Shown here in pieces: positions 32,774 to 41,566 of a stretch of 64,000 nt of DNA; the stretch's first letter is position 1; every line of letters starts with the position of its first letter. The notes under the pieces were generated by a model. The model did not search any database. It was given only the letters and a program-made list of their open reading frames with translations, and was not told the origin of the DNA. Both the position numbers and the translations under genes were made by a program. The stretch comes from Marinobacter mangrovi (GTDB taxonomy: Bacteria; Pseudomonadota; Gammaproteobacteria; Pseudomonadales; Oleiphilaceae). The stretch spans positions 62,001-126,000 of the forward strand of contig NZ_JAERVO010000005.1 of the NCBI RefSeq assembly GCF_016798325.1, given 5' to 3'.

Positions 32774-33568
32774 TCAGGCTTCCGCGGAGGCCATCCATGT
32801 CTCCAGGCAATCCCGAATCTCATCGGCCAGTGCGGTCGGCGCCTCGAGTGGCGACAGGTGCCCGACTCCAGCCAGGATGCTCAGCCTCGCGCCGGCGATT
32901 CTGGGCATCAGTTCCTGCCGCAAGGTCTCAACACGATCGACCTGATCCTTTTCGCCCGCAATCACCCTGACAGGCACATTGATGGCCCCAACCGCCGAGG
33001 TGATGTCTTCAAGCATCCCCTGCTGTGGCCACGCCGCCTTGGCCTGTGGCGCAGCGCGCAAGCTGTCTTCAATCACCTGCTCGCGATGCTGCAGGGAAAG
33101 GGGGCTCGCCGTCAGTACGTTATCCACGACCCATTCAATCGATTCCCGGGCGTTGTACGCTTCCGCCATCATTGCCCGTTCCTCATCGGGCAACACCATG
33201 GGCGAAGGCGGTGACGGCGCCACCAGAATAAGCCCTTCCAATCCCTGCGGGCGGCGGGATGCCAGCAGCTGCGCGACCTTCCCGCCCATCGAGTGCCCGA
33301 CCAGGACATAGCGTTGCAAGCCCAGCGCTTTGATGGCGTCCTGCGCATCGTTGGCCAGGTCATTCATCCCGTAATCGTGTTCAGGCGCCCCGGAGTTTCC
33401 CCATCCGCGATGATCAAGGGCGATCGTCCGGTATTGGTTCGACAACGTCCCGACAACACCACTCCATGTACGCGACGAGCCTCCCCAGTAATGAAGAAAG
33501 ACGAGCGTTGGCTCACCCTTTCCCTGTTCGCTGAGGTGAATGTTCGTTTCTCTGGTCTGGATATACAT
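32774..33568 (-). CDS. alpha/beta-hydrolase
   Basis: Protein of 264 aa. Typical features in order: HYWGGSSRTW (oxyanion region, HY instead of the common HG), DHRGWGNSG, nucleophile elbow GHSMGG, and a C-terminal catalytic His in AGVGHLSPLEAP. No signal peptide, so cytoplasmic. Likely an esterase or lactonase; substrate unknown. Its stop faces the LysR stop 12 bases away. Confidence 0.86.
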   Translation of the reverse strand: MYIQTRETNIHLSEQGKGEPTLVFLHYWGGSSRTWSGVVGTLSNQYRTIALDHRGWGNSGAPEHDYGMNDLANDAQDAIKALGLQRYVLVGHSMGGKVAQLLASRRPQGLEGLILVAPSPPSPMVLPDEERAMMAEAYNARESIEWVVDNVLTASPLSLQHREQVIEDSLRAAPQAKAAWPQQGMLEDITSAVGAINVPVRVIAGEKDQVDRVETLRQELMPRIAGARLSILAGVGHLSPLEAPTALADEIRDCLETWMASAEA

Positions 33569-33740
33569 GGCAATACTCCATAGATGCTGGTTAAAGACAG
33601 GATGTCCGATTCGGGGTCATCCATGCTTACAGAGCCATCTTAGATAGCATCGCCAATGTTGATAATCCGGCTTTCACTACATGGTGTCGATCGCATCAGG
33701 ATCGAATAATAAATTAAAGAAGCCGGAGTTAAAGAAAGGG

Positions 33741-33774
33741 ATTAAAGGGCTCCACCTTTGAATTTGGTGACCAC
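33741..33774 (+). repeat. CCAC-type repeat, upstream copy
   Basis: ATTAAAGGGCTCCACC then TTTGAATTTGGTGACCAC. It shares its left half with the main repeat family but has a different right half. The partner copy is at 34285-34318. Confidence 0.65.
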
Positions 33775-33776
33775 AC

Positions 33777-33811
33777 GAAAGGGATCAGAGCGCATTGGAT
33801 TTGATCAACGG
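33777..33811 (+). repeat. dispersed repeat, copy 11
   Basis: GAAAGGGATCAGAG then CGCATTGGA and TTTGATCAACGG, sharing the extended right end with copy 1b some 29 kb away. Confidence 0.8.
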
Positions 33812-33995
33812 GATTCGCGTTGGCGATGGGCTGAATGGAAGTCGCCACCTCCCGGAGACGGGTCCGGTAGCCGCCGGTCTCGTTATAGGATACGTTGTCC
33901 TGAATGGGGCAATGGTTTAGCAACGGTCCGCCATCTTGTTTCACATATTGCCGCCACCCTGTCTTTTCCAACCCCGTCACCACCTGGCGCTCATC

Positions 33996-34280
33996 ATGAA
34001 TGTGGACAAAGCAAAGAAGCGTATCGCAAAGCAGGTTAAGAAAGGCTTCCATGGCTACCCGTTGATTACACTGGAGTACTTTGGAAAAACGCCGGACCTG
34101 GCATCCGAAGTCGTCATCTCATTCACCGCTGAAGAAGACGCCCAACCCCAGAAGCAGACGTTCGTGAGCGACAAGGACGCCCGTGAAGATGAGGCGATCC
34201 AGTCGGCCCTCGTGAAAATCATTGAGCGCGCGGATGCCAAAACGGTGGCTGAACAGGGTGGCGTATCCATCCTTGGCTAA
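33996..34280 (+). CDS. small conserved hypothetical protein (94 aa)
   Basis: A 94-residue soluble protein starting MNVDKAKKRIAKQVKKGFHG, with YPLITLEYFGKTPDLASEVV in the middle and a helical, acidic C-terminal half (ALVKIIERADAKTVAEQ). I recognise it as a conserved hypothetical type in marine gammaproteobacteria, without known function. ATG 33996 removes an upstream stretch of unlikely composition. It is flanked on both sides by related repeats and may have moved as one unit. Confidence 0.65.
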   Translation: MNVDKAKKRIAKQVKKGFHGYPLITLEYFGKTPDLASEVVISFTAEEDAQPQKQTFVSDKDAREDEAIQSALVKIIERADAKTVAEQGGVSILG

Positions 34281-34284
34281 AAAG

Positions 34285-34318
34285 ATGAAAGGGGTCTACC
34301 GTTGAATTTTGGCCACCA
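34285..34318 (+). repeat. CCAC-type repeat, downstream copy
   Basis: ATGAAAGGGGTCTACC then GTTGAATTTTGGCCACCA, four bases after the stop of the 94-residue gene and matching the copy at 33741. Confidence 0.65.
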
Positions 34319-34361
34319 TGGCTCCTATGTGGTGGTCGGTTTTCTATAGACGCCAAGGCGA

Positions 34362-34377
34362 AGGGGCGATAGCCCCT
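34362..34377. terminator. short hairpin between convergent genes
   Basis: AGGGGC-GATA-GCCCCT, perfect 6-bp stem with a tetraloop, ten bases from the end of the carbonic anhydrase gene. It could serve both strands. Confidence 0.55.
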
Positions 34378-34386
34378 CCCCTTCCA

Positions 34387-35241
34387 TCACTCGATCTCTG
34401 ACAGGAGATCCGGGTGGGTAACCAGGTTCCTGACACCGTGGGCATGGTCCTCATCGAAGATGTTGCCTTTGCACCACTCGCCAACCGTACGTATATCGAC
34501 CTTGGCTACCTTGGGGCGCACATTCCAGGTGACCTGGAATGGCGAGCCTTTCTCGTTGTATGCCGGCCCTGTGGTAGAGCCTGCGTATTGGACCGGCACT
34601 CCCGTATCGTCGGGAATATTGACCGCCTGGTACCGCCCGTCACGCATGCCCAGATCCGTCAGCAAGCCAAAGTCCAATGCCTCCCGGTCGTTGACTAACG
34701 CGAACACCTGCGACTCGACCCGAAGCTGCGGGTTGCCAATAGCGTCGCTCAGGCAGGCGCCCAGTGTCGCCCCGGGCTTGACGTCCGCAGTCGAGAACAC
34801 ATAGTGGACTTCGATCGTGTCGCCCGACTGGAGGCCACCATGGTCAGCAGCGCACACGGCCTCGTTGACGGGGGCGCGCTCCGAGGGTGACAGTTGGCCG
34901 GAGTACCGGTAGCCACTTTGATACCCCGCTCCATCGCCCGGTCCTGCGTATGTCGTGAACTCACCGCCTTTATGCTCTGCGTTCTTGTGGAAATGGATAT
35001 TGCAGAGGTTCATTTCCGGGTGTGGGGGTGCGGCACTGAACACGCGTTCATTACCGCCTGCATGCTGGTCAATATCCCGTGGGGATTGGGGGCCGTACCC
35101 CTTTCCTTGCGTGTTCTCGATGAGCGCATGGCGCTGCCTTTCCATGCTCCCTGAGGAAGCCTCCCCGTGTTCGCCTGCCGCAAGGGCGGACGTCGTCATC
35201 AGCGACTGCAGCAGGGACGTCGAAAAAACGGAACGCTTCAT
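34387..35241 (-). CDS. delta-class carbonic anhydrase
   Basis: Protein of 284 aa with a short signal-like N-terminus (FSTSLLQSLMTTSALAAG), so probably periplasmic. The segment YGPQSPRDID and especially MNLCNIHFHKNAEHKGGEF (Cys80, His83, His85, His90; 19 residues) match the delta carbonic anhydrase family first known from diatoms and later found in bacteria; the His residues would bind Zn. It should interconvert CO2 and bicarbonate. GGAG lies eight bases before ATG 35241. In this window it may feed the DabBA uptake system encoded 20 kb away, though no operon links them. Confidence 0.75.
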   Translation of the reverse strand: MKRSVFSTSLLQSLMTTSALAAGEHGEASSGSMERQRHALIENTQGKGYGPQSPRDIDQHAGGNERVFSAAPPHPEMNLCNIHFHKNAEHKGGEFTTYAGPGDGAGYQSGYRYSGQLSPSERAPVNEAVCAADHGGLQSGDTIEVHYVFSTADVKPGATLGACLSDAIGNPQLRVESQVFALVNDREALDFGLLTDLGMRDGRYQAVNIPDDTGVPVQYAGSTTGPAYNEKGSPFQVTWNVRPKVAKVDIRTVGEWCKGNIFDEDHAHGVRNLVTHPDLLSEIE

Positions 35242-35478
35242 TGCAATGACTCCATCTATGGATCCAGAAACCACCCGGGGTGTTTCCTCTGGCACCCCCG
35301 GTTACCCGGGGCGGCATTCAATCACATTCAGGGGTCACACATTCAGTGTATTCAGGGGGCATATACCATTGATGCATGCCCCCGTTGATGAGTGAAGCGT
35401 GGCAGCCAATCCGGAAAAATGGTTCTGCCCCGTTTTTTCATCCAGGGCCGGACTTGCCAGCCCGGCGTTCCGCCCGAT

Positions 35479-37455
35479 CTATCGCTTAAGGCTGTTCCGC
35501 AAGCTTTCCACTCCGGCGAGTGCTTTTTGCAGTAGCTCGCCGGATTTTCCGGTCCAGCGTTCCAGTTCGTCTTCAATCCGCTCCAGTTGTGGACTTCCTG
35601 CCTGCGGAAGCGGAGGGAGTATGTGGGCAAAGTACGTGGATCCGAGCAGTCGGTGCAGGAGCCTTTCACCGGGAAATGGCTTGTCATTGTTCAGCGCTCG
35701 GGCACCTTTGAGCAGGTTGCGGATGTCATACTGACCCGGACTGATATCCGGCACCTGCTTGGGTAGGTCAAGCAGGGTGTAGACGGCAACTCGTGCAGTT
35801 CGTACCGAACTTTCCATGGTGAAGACGACGTCGTTGCCCGTTTCGACGAACTGGCCCAGCAGTCCAAGATTGGTACACCCTGCCGGCACGACCGGCGGCC
35901 GATCCCCTGCAGCACGTGGCATGAACTCGGCAGTGATGTAAGGCATCAGCGCGGTTCGAACCCGGGTATTCGCAACGACGGCTTCCAGCTCGCTGGTGAG
36001 CCCGAGGTGATGGCAAAGCTCCTCCAGAATCTCGCGCCCGGTGCACTCCGGCATGGTTTTCGAAACCCGGTCACCCGGTTGGTCCATCAGGAGTGCGTAT
36101 ACCCATACGACGAGGACGTCGTCCGGCTGGTCCGGGAAGTGAGGTTGGCGGTTGACGGTAAAGCTCATCAGCCAGTTGGAATCGGTGATGGTGATCACGC
36201 CACCGGTGACCGTGCGACCGGAGTATGGGTCGTTTACGGACAGCGTCTTGATTTTCTCGACCAGCGGCGAGGGCCGGCAGGTCAAAGTGGCCGACTCCCA
36301 CATTGAGCGGGAGGTATCGCCGAAAAATTTCTCCGGTCGCCCGAAGCGGCTGGAGTGCTTCGCCAGGTTGATCCAAAGCGTCCAGTCACTGTCTTCACCC
36401 GGCTCATGCTGCCCACGTTCCAGCACGGGGGCGGTGTCCATGTCGCCATAGGCGGTGCCTTCGGTCATGGAGCCCGTCAGTGCGAAGACAATATCCCGTT
36501 CGGCCACGTCGATACGCTGGCGCTGACCGTTCCTTGAGACGATCAGTCCAGTCACGCTCTCGTTTCCGTTCGACGACCTAAGGTCCAGTTCATGAACCCG
36601 CACATCAGTCACTATCCGGACGCCCTGCGCCGTCAACATCCGGGTAAGGGGTTTCACGAAGCTGTCGTTCTGGTTGTACTTGGGAAAGACCAACGCGGAC
36701 ATGTCGTTCAGCCCGTCAATGGCATCGATGAAGCGGTGCATGTAGAGCTTCATTTCCAGCACGCTGTGCCAGTTCTGGAAGGCAAACATGGTTCGCCAGA
36801 AGTACCAGAAATTGGTGTCCAGAAAGCCGTCGCTGAAGTATTCCTCCACTGTGATATCGTCTAGCGATTCCTTACGCTCAAGCAGCAGCCTGATCAATTC
36901 CCACTGCTGACGCTTGCTCAGCCCGAATTCAGAGAAGTCCCTGATCTGCCCGCAACGGTGCAGCAAGCGGGCTTTGGAATAGTTGGGGTCGTTATCGTTA
37001 ACGAGCCGATACTCATCCAGGACGCTGAATCCCTCAGGCAACTCCAGCGCCGGCACGTCCTGAAACAGGTCCCAGAAATTGTCGTAGTTCCAGTTCATCT
37101 CCCGGCCACCGCGGACAATATAGCCTTGCTCGGCATCGCCCGCTCCGTCCAGCGAGCCACCCGCCACGCCGTGCGTCTCGTAAATCGTGATGTTGGCGGG
37201 AGGCATGTGCCCGTCCCGGATCAGGTAAAAAGCACTGGCAAGTCCGGCTATACCGCCACCAATAATGTGGGCCCGGCGATCGTTGATCCCCTCGGTCGGC
37301 AAGGGTCGATTTCGGGTATAGGGGCCCCACATGTCGGGGGGCGGCATCGTGTTGTCTGGCCGATGATGCCAGAAGACGGCATCGGCACGGGCTTCGCCCC
37401 GGTCCTGGGAAAAGTCGGCATCGGCAGGGGGGCTGTGTTCGGGGTGATCAGTCAT
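35479..37455 (-). CDS. ohyA: oleate hydratase (FAD-dependent)
   Basis: Protein of 658 aa. The FAD-binding [45 protein letters not shown] and [18 protein letters not shown] (myosin cross-reactive antigen family) identify oleate hydratase, which adds water across the cis-9 double bond of unsaturated fatty acids to give 10-hydroxy acids. The length fits the family (about 550-660), with an N-terminal extension of about 50 residues rich in Asp, Pro and His. No regulator is adjacent. The enzyme is thought to detoxify free unsaturated fatty acids. Confidence 0.9.
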   Translation of the reverse strand: MTDHPEHSPPADADFSQDRGEARADAVFWHHRPDNTMPPPDMWGPYTRNRPLPTEGINDRRAHIIGGGIAGLASAFYLIRDGHMPPANITIYETHGVAGGSLDGAGDAEQGYIVRGGREMNWNYDNFWDLFQDVPALELPEGFSVLDEYRLVNDNDPNYSKARLLHRCGQIRDFSEFGLSKRQQWELIRLLLERKESLDDITVEEYFSDGFLDTNFWYFWRTMFAFQNWHSVLEMKLYMHRFIDAIDGLNDMSALVFPKYNQNDSFVKPLTRMLTAQGVRIVTDVRVHELDLRSSNGNESVTGLIVSRNGQRQRIDVAERDIVFALTGSMTEGTAYGDMDTAPVLERGQHEPGEDSDWTLWINLAKHSSRFGRPEKFFGDTSRSMWESATLTCRPSPLVEKIKTLSVNDPYSGRTVTGGVITITDSNWLMSFTVNRQPHFPDQPDDVLVVWVYALLMDQPGDRVSKTMPECTGREILEELCHHLGLTSELEAVVANTRVRTALMPYITAEFMPRAAGDRPPVVPAGCTNLGLLGQFVETGNDVVFTMESSVRTARVAVYTLLDLPKQVPDISPGQYDIRNLLKGARALNNDKPFPGERLLHRLLGSTYFAHILPPLPQAGSPQLERIEDELERWTGKSGELLQKALAGVESLRNSLKR

Positions 37456-37558
37456 ATAACGTTCGCGCTCCGTCCTTGAGTAAGTTCTTCATCACGCTAT
37501 CAGGATAACGACCGCAGCCAACTGATCTGTGTCATAGGGAGCACGGATTGGAAAAACC

Positions 37559-37588
37559 GATTAAACGGTGTCAGAGCTTGTTAGTTTT
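37559..37588 (+). repeat. dispersed repeat, copy 13 (last in the window)
   Basis: GATTAAACGGTGTCAGAG then CTTGTTAGTTTT. It marks the end of the repeat-containing region; no further copy is seen to 64 kb. Confidence 0.7.
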
Positions 37589-37737
37589 GGTGCGAGCATC
37601 GCCAACGCAAGAGAAGACCGATGCCGAAAAGGATCACGGTGTCGCGGCGGCAGGCTGAAAGAAACCACACGACAGGCTGGACGCATCGAACGGCTGATGG
37701 TTAGCTGGGTGTGATTCGCTAACAGGGAGACGCGATC

Positions 37738-38328
37738 ATGAGTCCGAGCGACAACCCAGCCCGGTTCCAGGCCACTATCCTGCGCCCGGCCAAGCCCGAC
37801 GTCGATACCGCCTGGGCGTTCGTGATCCTGCCCAAAAGCGCCAGCGATATCTTGCCGCGCCGGGGTCGGACGACCGTCGATATCACCTTGAACGGCCATG
37901 ATTTCCAGGCCACCCTCGACCCGGACGGGCAGCTGAGCCACTGGCTTCGCTTGGAGCCTGAGACGCTCGAATCCGCCGGCGCCGCGGTTGGCGATACGGC
38001 TTCGTTCGAGATCGCCCCCGCCGCGCAGGAACCCGAGCCCGACATCCCGCCGGATTTCCAGGAGGCCCTGGCAGCGGCCCCCGAAGCGAGGGCGGTGTGG
38101 GAGGCAACCACGCCCATTGCCCGCCTGGACTGGATTCACTGGATGACGTCCGCCAAGCAGGCCAAGACGCGGGCCAAGCGGATCCACGACGCGTGCGACA
38201 TGCTCGCTTCGGGTAAAAAGCGAGTGTGCTGTTTCGATCCGTCCGGATACTACAGCAAGGCGCTCAGTGCCCCTCAAGCGGCGAAAACCGGCTGGGTTGG
38301 CGCGGATGAGAAGCCAGCCCATAAGTGA
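37738..38328 (+). CDS. YdeI/OmpD-associated family protein with DUF1905
   Basis: Protein of 196 aa. Residues 8-100 form a DUF1905 beta domain (FQATILRP, PRRGRTTVDITLNGH, GAAVGDTASFEI). Residues 115-160 carry the YdeI/OmpD-associated motif (DFQEALAAAPEARAVWEATT, then RLDWIHWMTSAKQAKTRAKR). The family is cytoplasmic and of uncertain role. GGGAG precedes the ATG. A truncated transporter gene follows closely. Confidence 0.82.
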   Translation: MSPSDNPARFQATILRPAKPDVDTAWAFVILPKSASDILPRRGRTTVDITLNGHDFQATLDPDGQLSHWLRLEPETLESAGAAVGDTASFEIAPAAQEPEPDIPPDFQEALAAAPEARAVWEATTPIARLDWIHWMTSAKQAKTRAKRIHDACDMLASGKKRVCCFDPSGYYSKALSAPQAAKTGWVGADEKPAHK

Positions 38329-38343
38329 ACCCACGAAATTGCC

Positions 38344-38541
38344 ATGCCTGCCGCACAGCGGGCGGCGCGACAGTCGGGCGCCAACCTGCTGGCAACGATG
38401 ACACTGGCTTACGGCATCGGCCAGATTATCGGGCCGCTCCTGGCGGATGGGCTGTATGCGGTCAGCCATACCTTTGCCAGTTCCCTGTTGGCCGCGGCGG
38501 CCGCCCTGATCGTCGCCACGCTTGTCAGCTTTCGTCTGTAG
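38344..38541 (+). pseudogene. C-terminal fragment of an MFS transporter gene
   Basis: About 65 residues with two hydrophobic helices: RQSGANLLATMTLAYGIGQI then GPLLADGLYAVSH and a final helix. This matches the last two helices of YbfB/YjiJ-like major facilitator transporters; the first ten helices are missing. The upstream sequence belongs to another gene, so this is a remnant of a deletion or rearrangement. It is probably not functional. Confidence 0.65.
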
Positions 38542-38627
38542 GCCTTCACTCAGGGCGAAACGGGACACCAGCCCAGGCGCGGATGCTAGAATGCCCGTTT
38601 GCGCCCGCCACCATTGGAGAAAGCGAC

Positions 38628-39551
38628 TTGAACACGACGTCCACACCCTATCCCATCGGCACACCCGGAACGCCCTGGGGCGATGCAGAGCGTGCCGAGT
38701 GGCTATCCCGTCAGACCCGCCAGCGCAGCTACGAGTACGAGGTGGGGAGCGTGATCGACCGCCTGCGCTCGCGCTTCGATGTGGAAGAGTATGGCCGTCT
38801 GGAATATGGCGCTGACCGTTATTCGCTGATGGCGATCCGGAGTCGTGACTGGCGGGATGATCGGCCGATCGTGCTGGTGACCGGCGGTGTCCACGGTTAT
38901 GAAACCAGCGGTGTCCATGGTGCGCTGCAATTCGTCGAGCAGCGTGCTGCGGATTACTTGGACCGCATCAACCTGCTCGTGGCGCCCTGCGTTAGCCCCT
39001 GGGCTTACGAACGCATCCACCGCTGGAACGCCAATGCGGTCGATCCGAACCGGTCGTTCCGGGATGACGGTCAGGCGGAAGAGGCGGCGGCCCTCATGCG
39101 GCTGGTTGCGCCCATCCGCGATCAGGCCCTGCTGCACATCGACCTGCACGAAACCACCGATACCGACGAAAGTGAGTTTCGCCCTGCCCTGGCGGCCCGC
39201 GACGGCAAGCCGTTTGAACCGGGCGGGATTCCCGACGGTTTCTATCTGGTCGATGACCGCGAAAGCCCGCAGCCCGAATTCCAGCAGGCGGTGATTGAGG
39301 CGGTGGAGCAGGTGACCCATATCGCGCCGGCCGATGACAAAGGCGAGCTCTTCGGCACCCCCGTGGCGGCCCGCGGCGTTATCGAGTACCCGATCCAGCA
39401 AATGGGCCTGTGCACCAACCTCACCCGCGCGCCCTACCGGACGACGACCGAGGTCTACCCGGACAGCCCCCGCGCCACCACAGAGCAATGCAATGCCGCA
39501 CAGGTTGCGGCGGTGTGTGCGGCGATCGATTACGCCCTGGCGCACCGGTAG
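38628..39551 (+). CDS. M14-family zinc carboxypeptidase-like protein (succinylglutamate desuccinylase-type fold)
   Basis: Protein of 307 aa. The zinc ligands are visible: TGGVHGYETSG (His-x-x-Glu) and LLHIDLHETTD (second His). NPNRSFRDD-like VDPNRSFRDD is the substrate-binding Asn-Arg region, and TTTEVYPDSP near the end resembles the catalytic Glu region. TTG 38628 is taken as start because GGAG lies eight bases upstream; ATG 38583 would add 15 odd residues. Cytoplasmic; substrate unknown (peptide, or N-acyl amino acid). Confidence 0.8.
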   Translation: MNTTSTPYPIGTPGTPWGDAERAEWLSRQTRQRSYEYEVGSVIDRLRSRFDVEEYGRLEYGADRYSLMAIRSRDWRDDRPIVLVTGGVHGYETSGVHGALQFVEQRAADYLDRINLLVAPCVSPWAYERIHRWNANAVDPNRSFRDDGQAEEAAALMRLVAPIRDQALLHIDLHETTDTDESEFRPALAARDGKPFEPGGIPDGFYLVDDRESPQPEFQQAVIEAVEQVTHIAPADDKGELFGTPVAARGVIEYPIQQMGLCTNLTRAPYRTTTEVYPDSPRATTEQCNAAQVAAVCAAIDYALAHR

Positions 39552-39575
39552 GTCAGCGCAGGGATCGCCTCCCGC

Positions 39576-40526
39576 TCAATGGGAAGACACATAGAGAGAC
39601 GGGGACTCCGGAGGCGGCAGCTCGAAAGATGAGCGCATCCAGGCCACCTCTTCCCGGGGCGAGCGTCCAAACAGGCGGCGAAATTCCCGGCTGAATTGCG
39701 ACGAGCTCTCGTAGCCGACACCCGCTGAGGCCGCCGCTGCGGTCATGCCGTTCCGGAACATCAGCAGTCTGGCCTGATGAAGCCGGACGGCTTTCACGTA
39801 CTGCATTGGCGATGTCTGCGTTACCTGTCTGAAATGCGTGTGGAAGCTCGGTGTGCTCATGCGGGCTTCACGGGCCAACTGGTTCACATCCAGAGCCGTG
39901 GCATACCCGGCATGGATGAGGCGGATGGCGCGGGAGATTCGCCCGAAATGGCCTTCCATATCCAGGGCGGCCCGCATGGCGCCGCCCTGGGCGCCCGTCA
40001 GGACCCGGAAGTAGATCTCACGCACCATCGCCGGCCCCAGGATCCGGCTGTCTTCAGGCGAGGCCATGATTTCGAGGAAGCGTTCCACGGTGGCCCCGAG
40101 AGCCGGCTCCATCTCGGAGGACAACAGGCCGCAGGGTGATGCCGACGCGGGTATTCCGGCTTCCTCCAACTCGATCATCAGTTCTGCCGCCAGCGGTATG
40201 TCGAGATGCAGGTAGATGGCCAGCAAAGGCCTTTCAGCAGAGGCATCGGTCTCCATCGTGAACGGCACCGGAATGGAGACCGCCAGGTAGTGCTGCGCAT
40301 CGTAGACGTAGGTTCGGTTGCCCCAGTAACCGCGCTTACGCCCCTGACAGACGATGACGATCCCCGGATCGTAAAGTACCGGCGTTCTGTCCAGCGGACG
40401 GTTCGAGCGCAGGAAGCGGACATCGGGCAGCGCCGTCAGATTGTAGCCTTCCTGAGGCGCCATCGACTCCAGTAACGCCACCATGCGCCGCTCGCGCTGA
40501 CGGCCGGCACTCGCCTCGATACTCAT
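39576..40526 (-). CDS. AraC-family regulator
   Basis: Protein of 316 aa: AraC-type N-terminal domain (VLYDPGIVIVCQGRKRGYWG, then HYLAVSIPVPF) and two C-terminal helix-turn-helix motifs (DVNQLAREARMSTPSFHTHF and AAASAGVGYESSSQFSREF). GGGAGTGAAG precedes the ATG. It diverges from the SDR gene at 40690, which it probably controls. This N-terminal type is common next to alcohol or aldehyde oxidoreductases. Confidence 0.88.
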   Translation of the reverse strand: MSIEASAGRQRERRMVALLESMAPQEGYNLTALPDVRFLRSNRPLDRTPVLYDPGIVIVCQGRKRGYWGNRTYVYDAQHYLAVSIPVPFTMETDASAERPLLAIYLHLDIPLAAELMIELEEAGIPASASPCGLLSSEMEPALGATVERFLEIMASPEDSRILGPAMVREIYFRVLTGAQGGAMRAALDMEGHFGRISRAIRLIHAGYATALDVNQLAREARMSTPSFHTHFRQVTQTSPMQYVKAVRLHQARLLMFRNGMTAAAASAGVGYESSSQFSREFRRLFGRSPREEVAWMRSSFELPPPESPSLYVSSH

Positions 40527-40689
40527 GAACCTTCACTCCCGATCGTTTTGTGCCTTCATTCTGGGCCATTCAGGCCCGCAGGCAATCCCTCTCATAGGAA
40601 TAGGCAACAAACTCAGAAGATCTCGCGTTCTGTACCGTATCCCACCGCTCTAGGATGGCCAGATCCACCCTCAAACAGAGAGCAACGCC

Positions 40690-41523
40690 ATGAAACAGAG
40701 CAAGACCCTTCTCATTACCGGTGTCAGCAGCGGGTTCGGCCAGGCCCTCGCCGAGGCCGCCCTTGCAGCCGGGCATCGGGTGATTGGCACCGTGCGCCAG
40801 GCCGACGCGGTTGCAGAATTCGAAGCCCACACATCCGGCAAAGCCTATGCCCGTCAGCTTGACCTGACCGACACCCCGGCCATTGCCCGGGTCGCGGAAG
40901 AGATTGAGACCAGCCTCGGCCCCGTTGATGTCCTGGTCAATAACGCCGGCTATGGCCATGAGGGCATCCTGGAAGAATCGCCGACCGAGGAAATGCGCCG
41001 GCAGTTCGAGGTCAACGTGTTTGGTGCGGTCGAACTGACCCGGGCGCTGCTCCCCTTCTTCCGCCAGCGCCGGGCCGGACACATCATCAACATCACATCA
41101 ATGGGCGGGTACATCACCATGCCCGGCATCGCCTACTACTGCGGCAGCAAGTTCGCGCTGGAAGGCATTTCCGACACCCTTGGAAAGGAACTGGCCCCAT
41201 TCAACATCCACGTCACGGCCGTGGCGCCGGGCTCCTTCCGGACCGATTGGGCAGGCCGCTCCATGCGCCGATCGCCCCGGCAGATTGCCGATTACGATGC
41301 CCTGTTCGATCCGGTCCGCCAGGCCCGCCTGGAGAAAAGCGGCCAGCAACTCGGGGATCCCTGCAAAGCCGCCAAGGCCATGCTGGAGATTATTGAAAGC
41401 GACACACCTCCCGCGCATCTGCTGCTGGGAAGTGATGCGCTCAAACGGGTGCGGGATCGACTGGCCGGCATGGCCCGGGAAATCGAAGACTGGGAGGCCC
41501 TGACGGTCTCGACGGACGGTTGA
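40690..41523 (+). CDS. short-chain dehydrogenase/reductase
   Basis: Protein of 277 aa with cofactor motif TGVSSGFG (residues 10-17), NNAGYG, INITSMGG (catalytic Ser) and YCGSK in place of the usual YxASK (Tyr and Lys are kept). The length and the C-terminal RVRDRLAGMAREIEDWE extension fit the SDR subgroup often paired with AraC regulators. Substrate unknown. Confidence 0.88.
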   Translation: MKQSKTLLITGVSSGFGQALAEAALAAGHRVIGTVRQADAVAEFEAHTSGKAYARQLDLTDTPAIARVAEEIETSLGPVDVLVNNAGYGHEGILEESPTEEMRRQFEVNVFGAVELTRALLPFFRQRRAGHIINITSMGGYITMPGIAYYCGSKFALEGISDTLGKELAPFNIHVTAVAPGSFRTDWAGRSMRRSPRQIADYDALFDPVRQARLEKSGQQLGDPCKAAKAMLEIIESDTPPAHLLLGSDALKRVRDRLAGMAREIEDWEALTVSTDG

Positions 41524-41566
41524 TCCGACAGCCAGCGCCCTTATCCGCCCTTTGATGATCCGGTCG

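Larger units (their letters stand above)
33569..33995. other. intergenic stretch holding repeat copies, no gene
   Basis: 427 bases upstream of a small conserved gene. It contains several TTAAAG blocks (33714-33747), the first of two CCAC-type repeats (33741-33774) and repeat copy 11. I see no supported coding frame. Confidence 0.55.

Noticed and set aside
37561-38664. A 367-codon minus-strand frame opposite the DUF1905 gene
   Set aside because: Covers a supported plus-strand gene and a repeat; no motifs.
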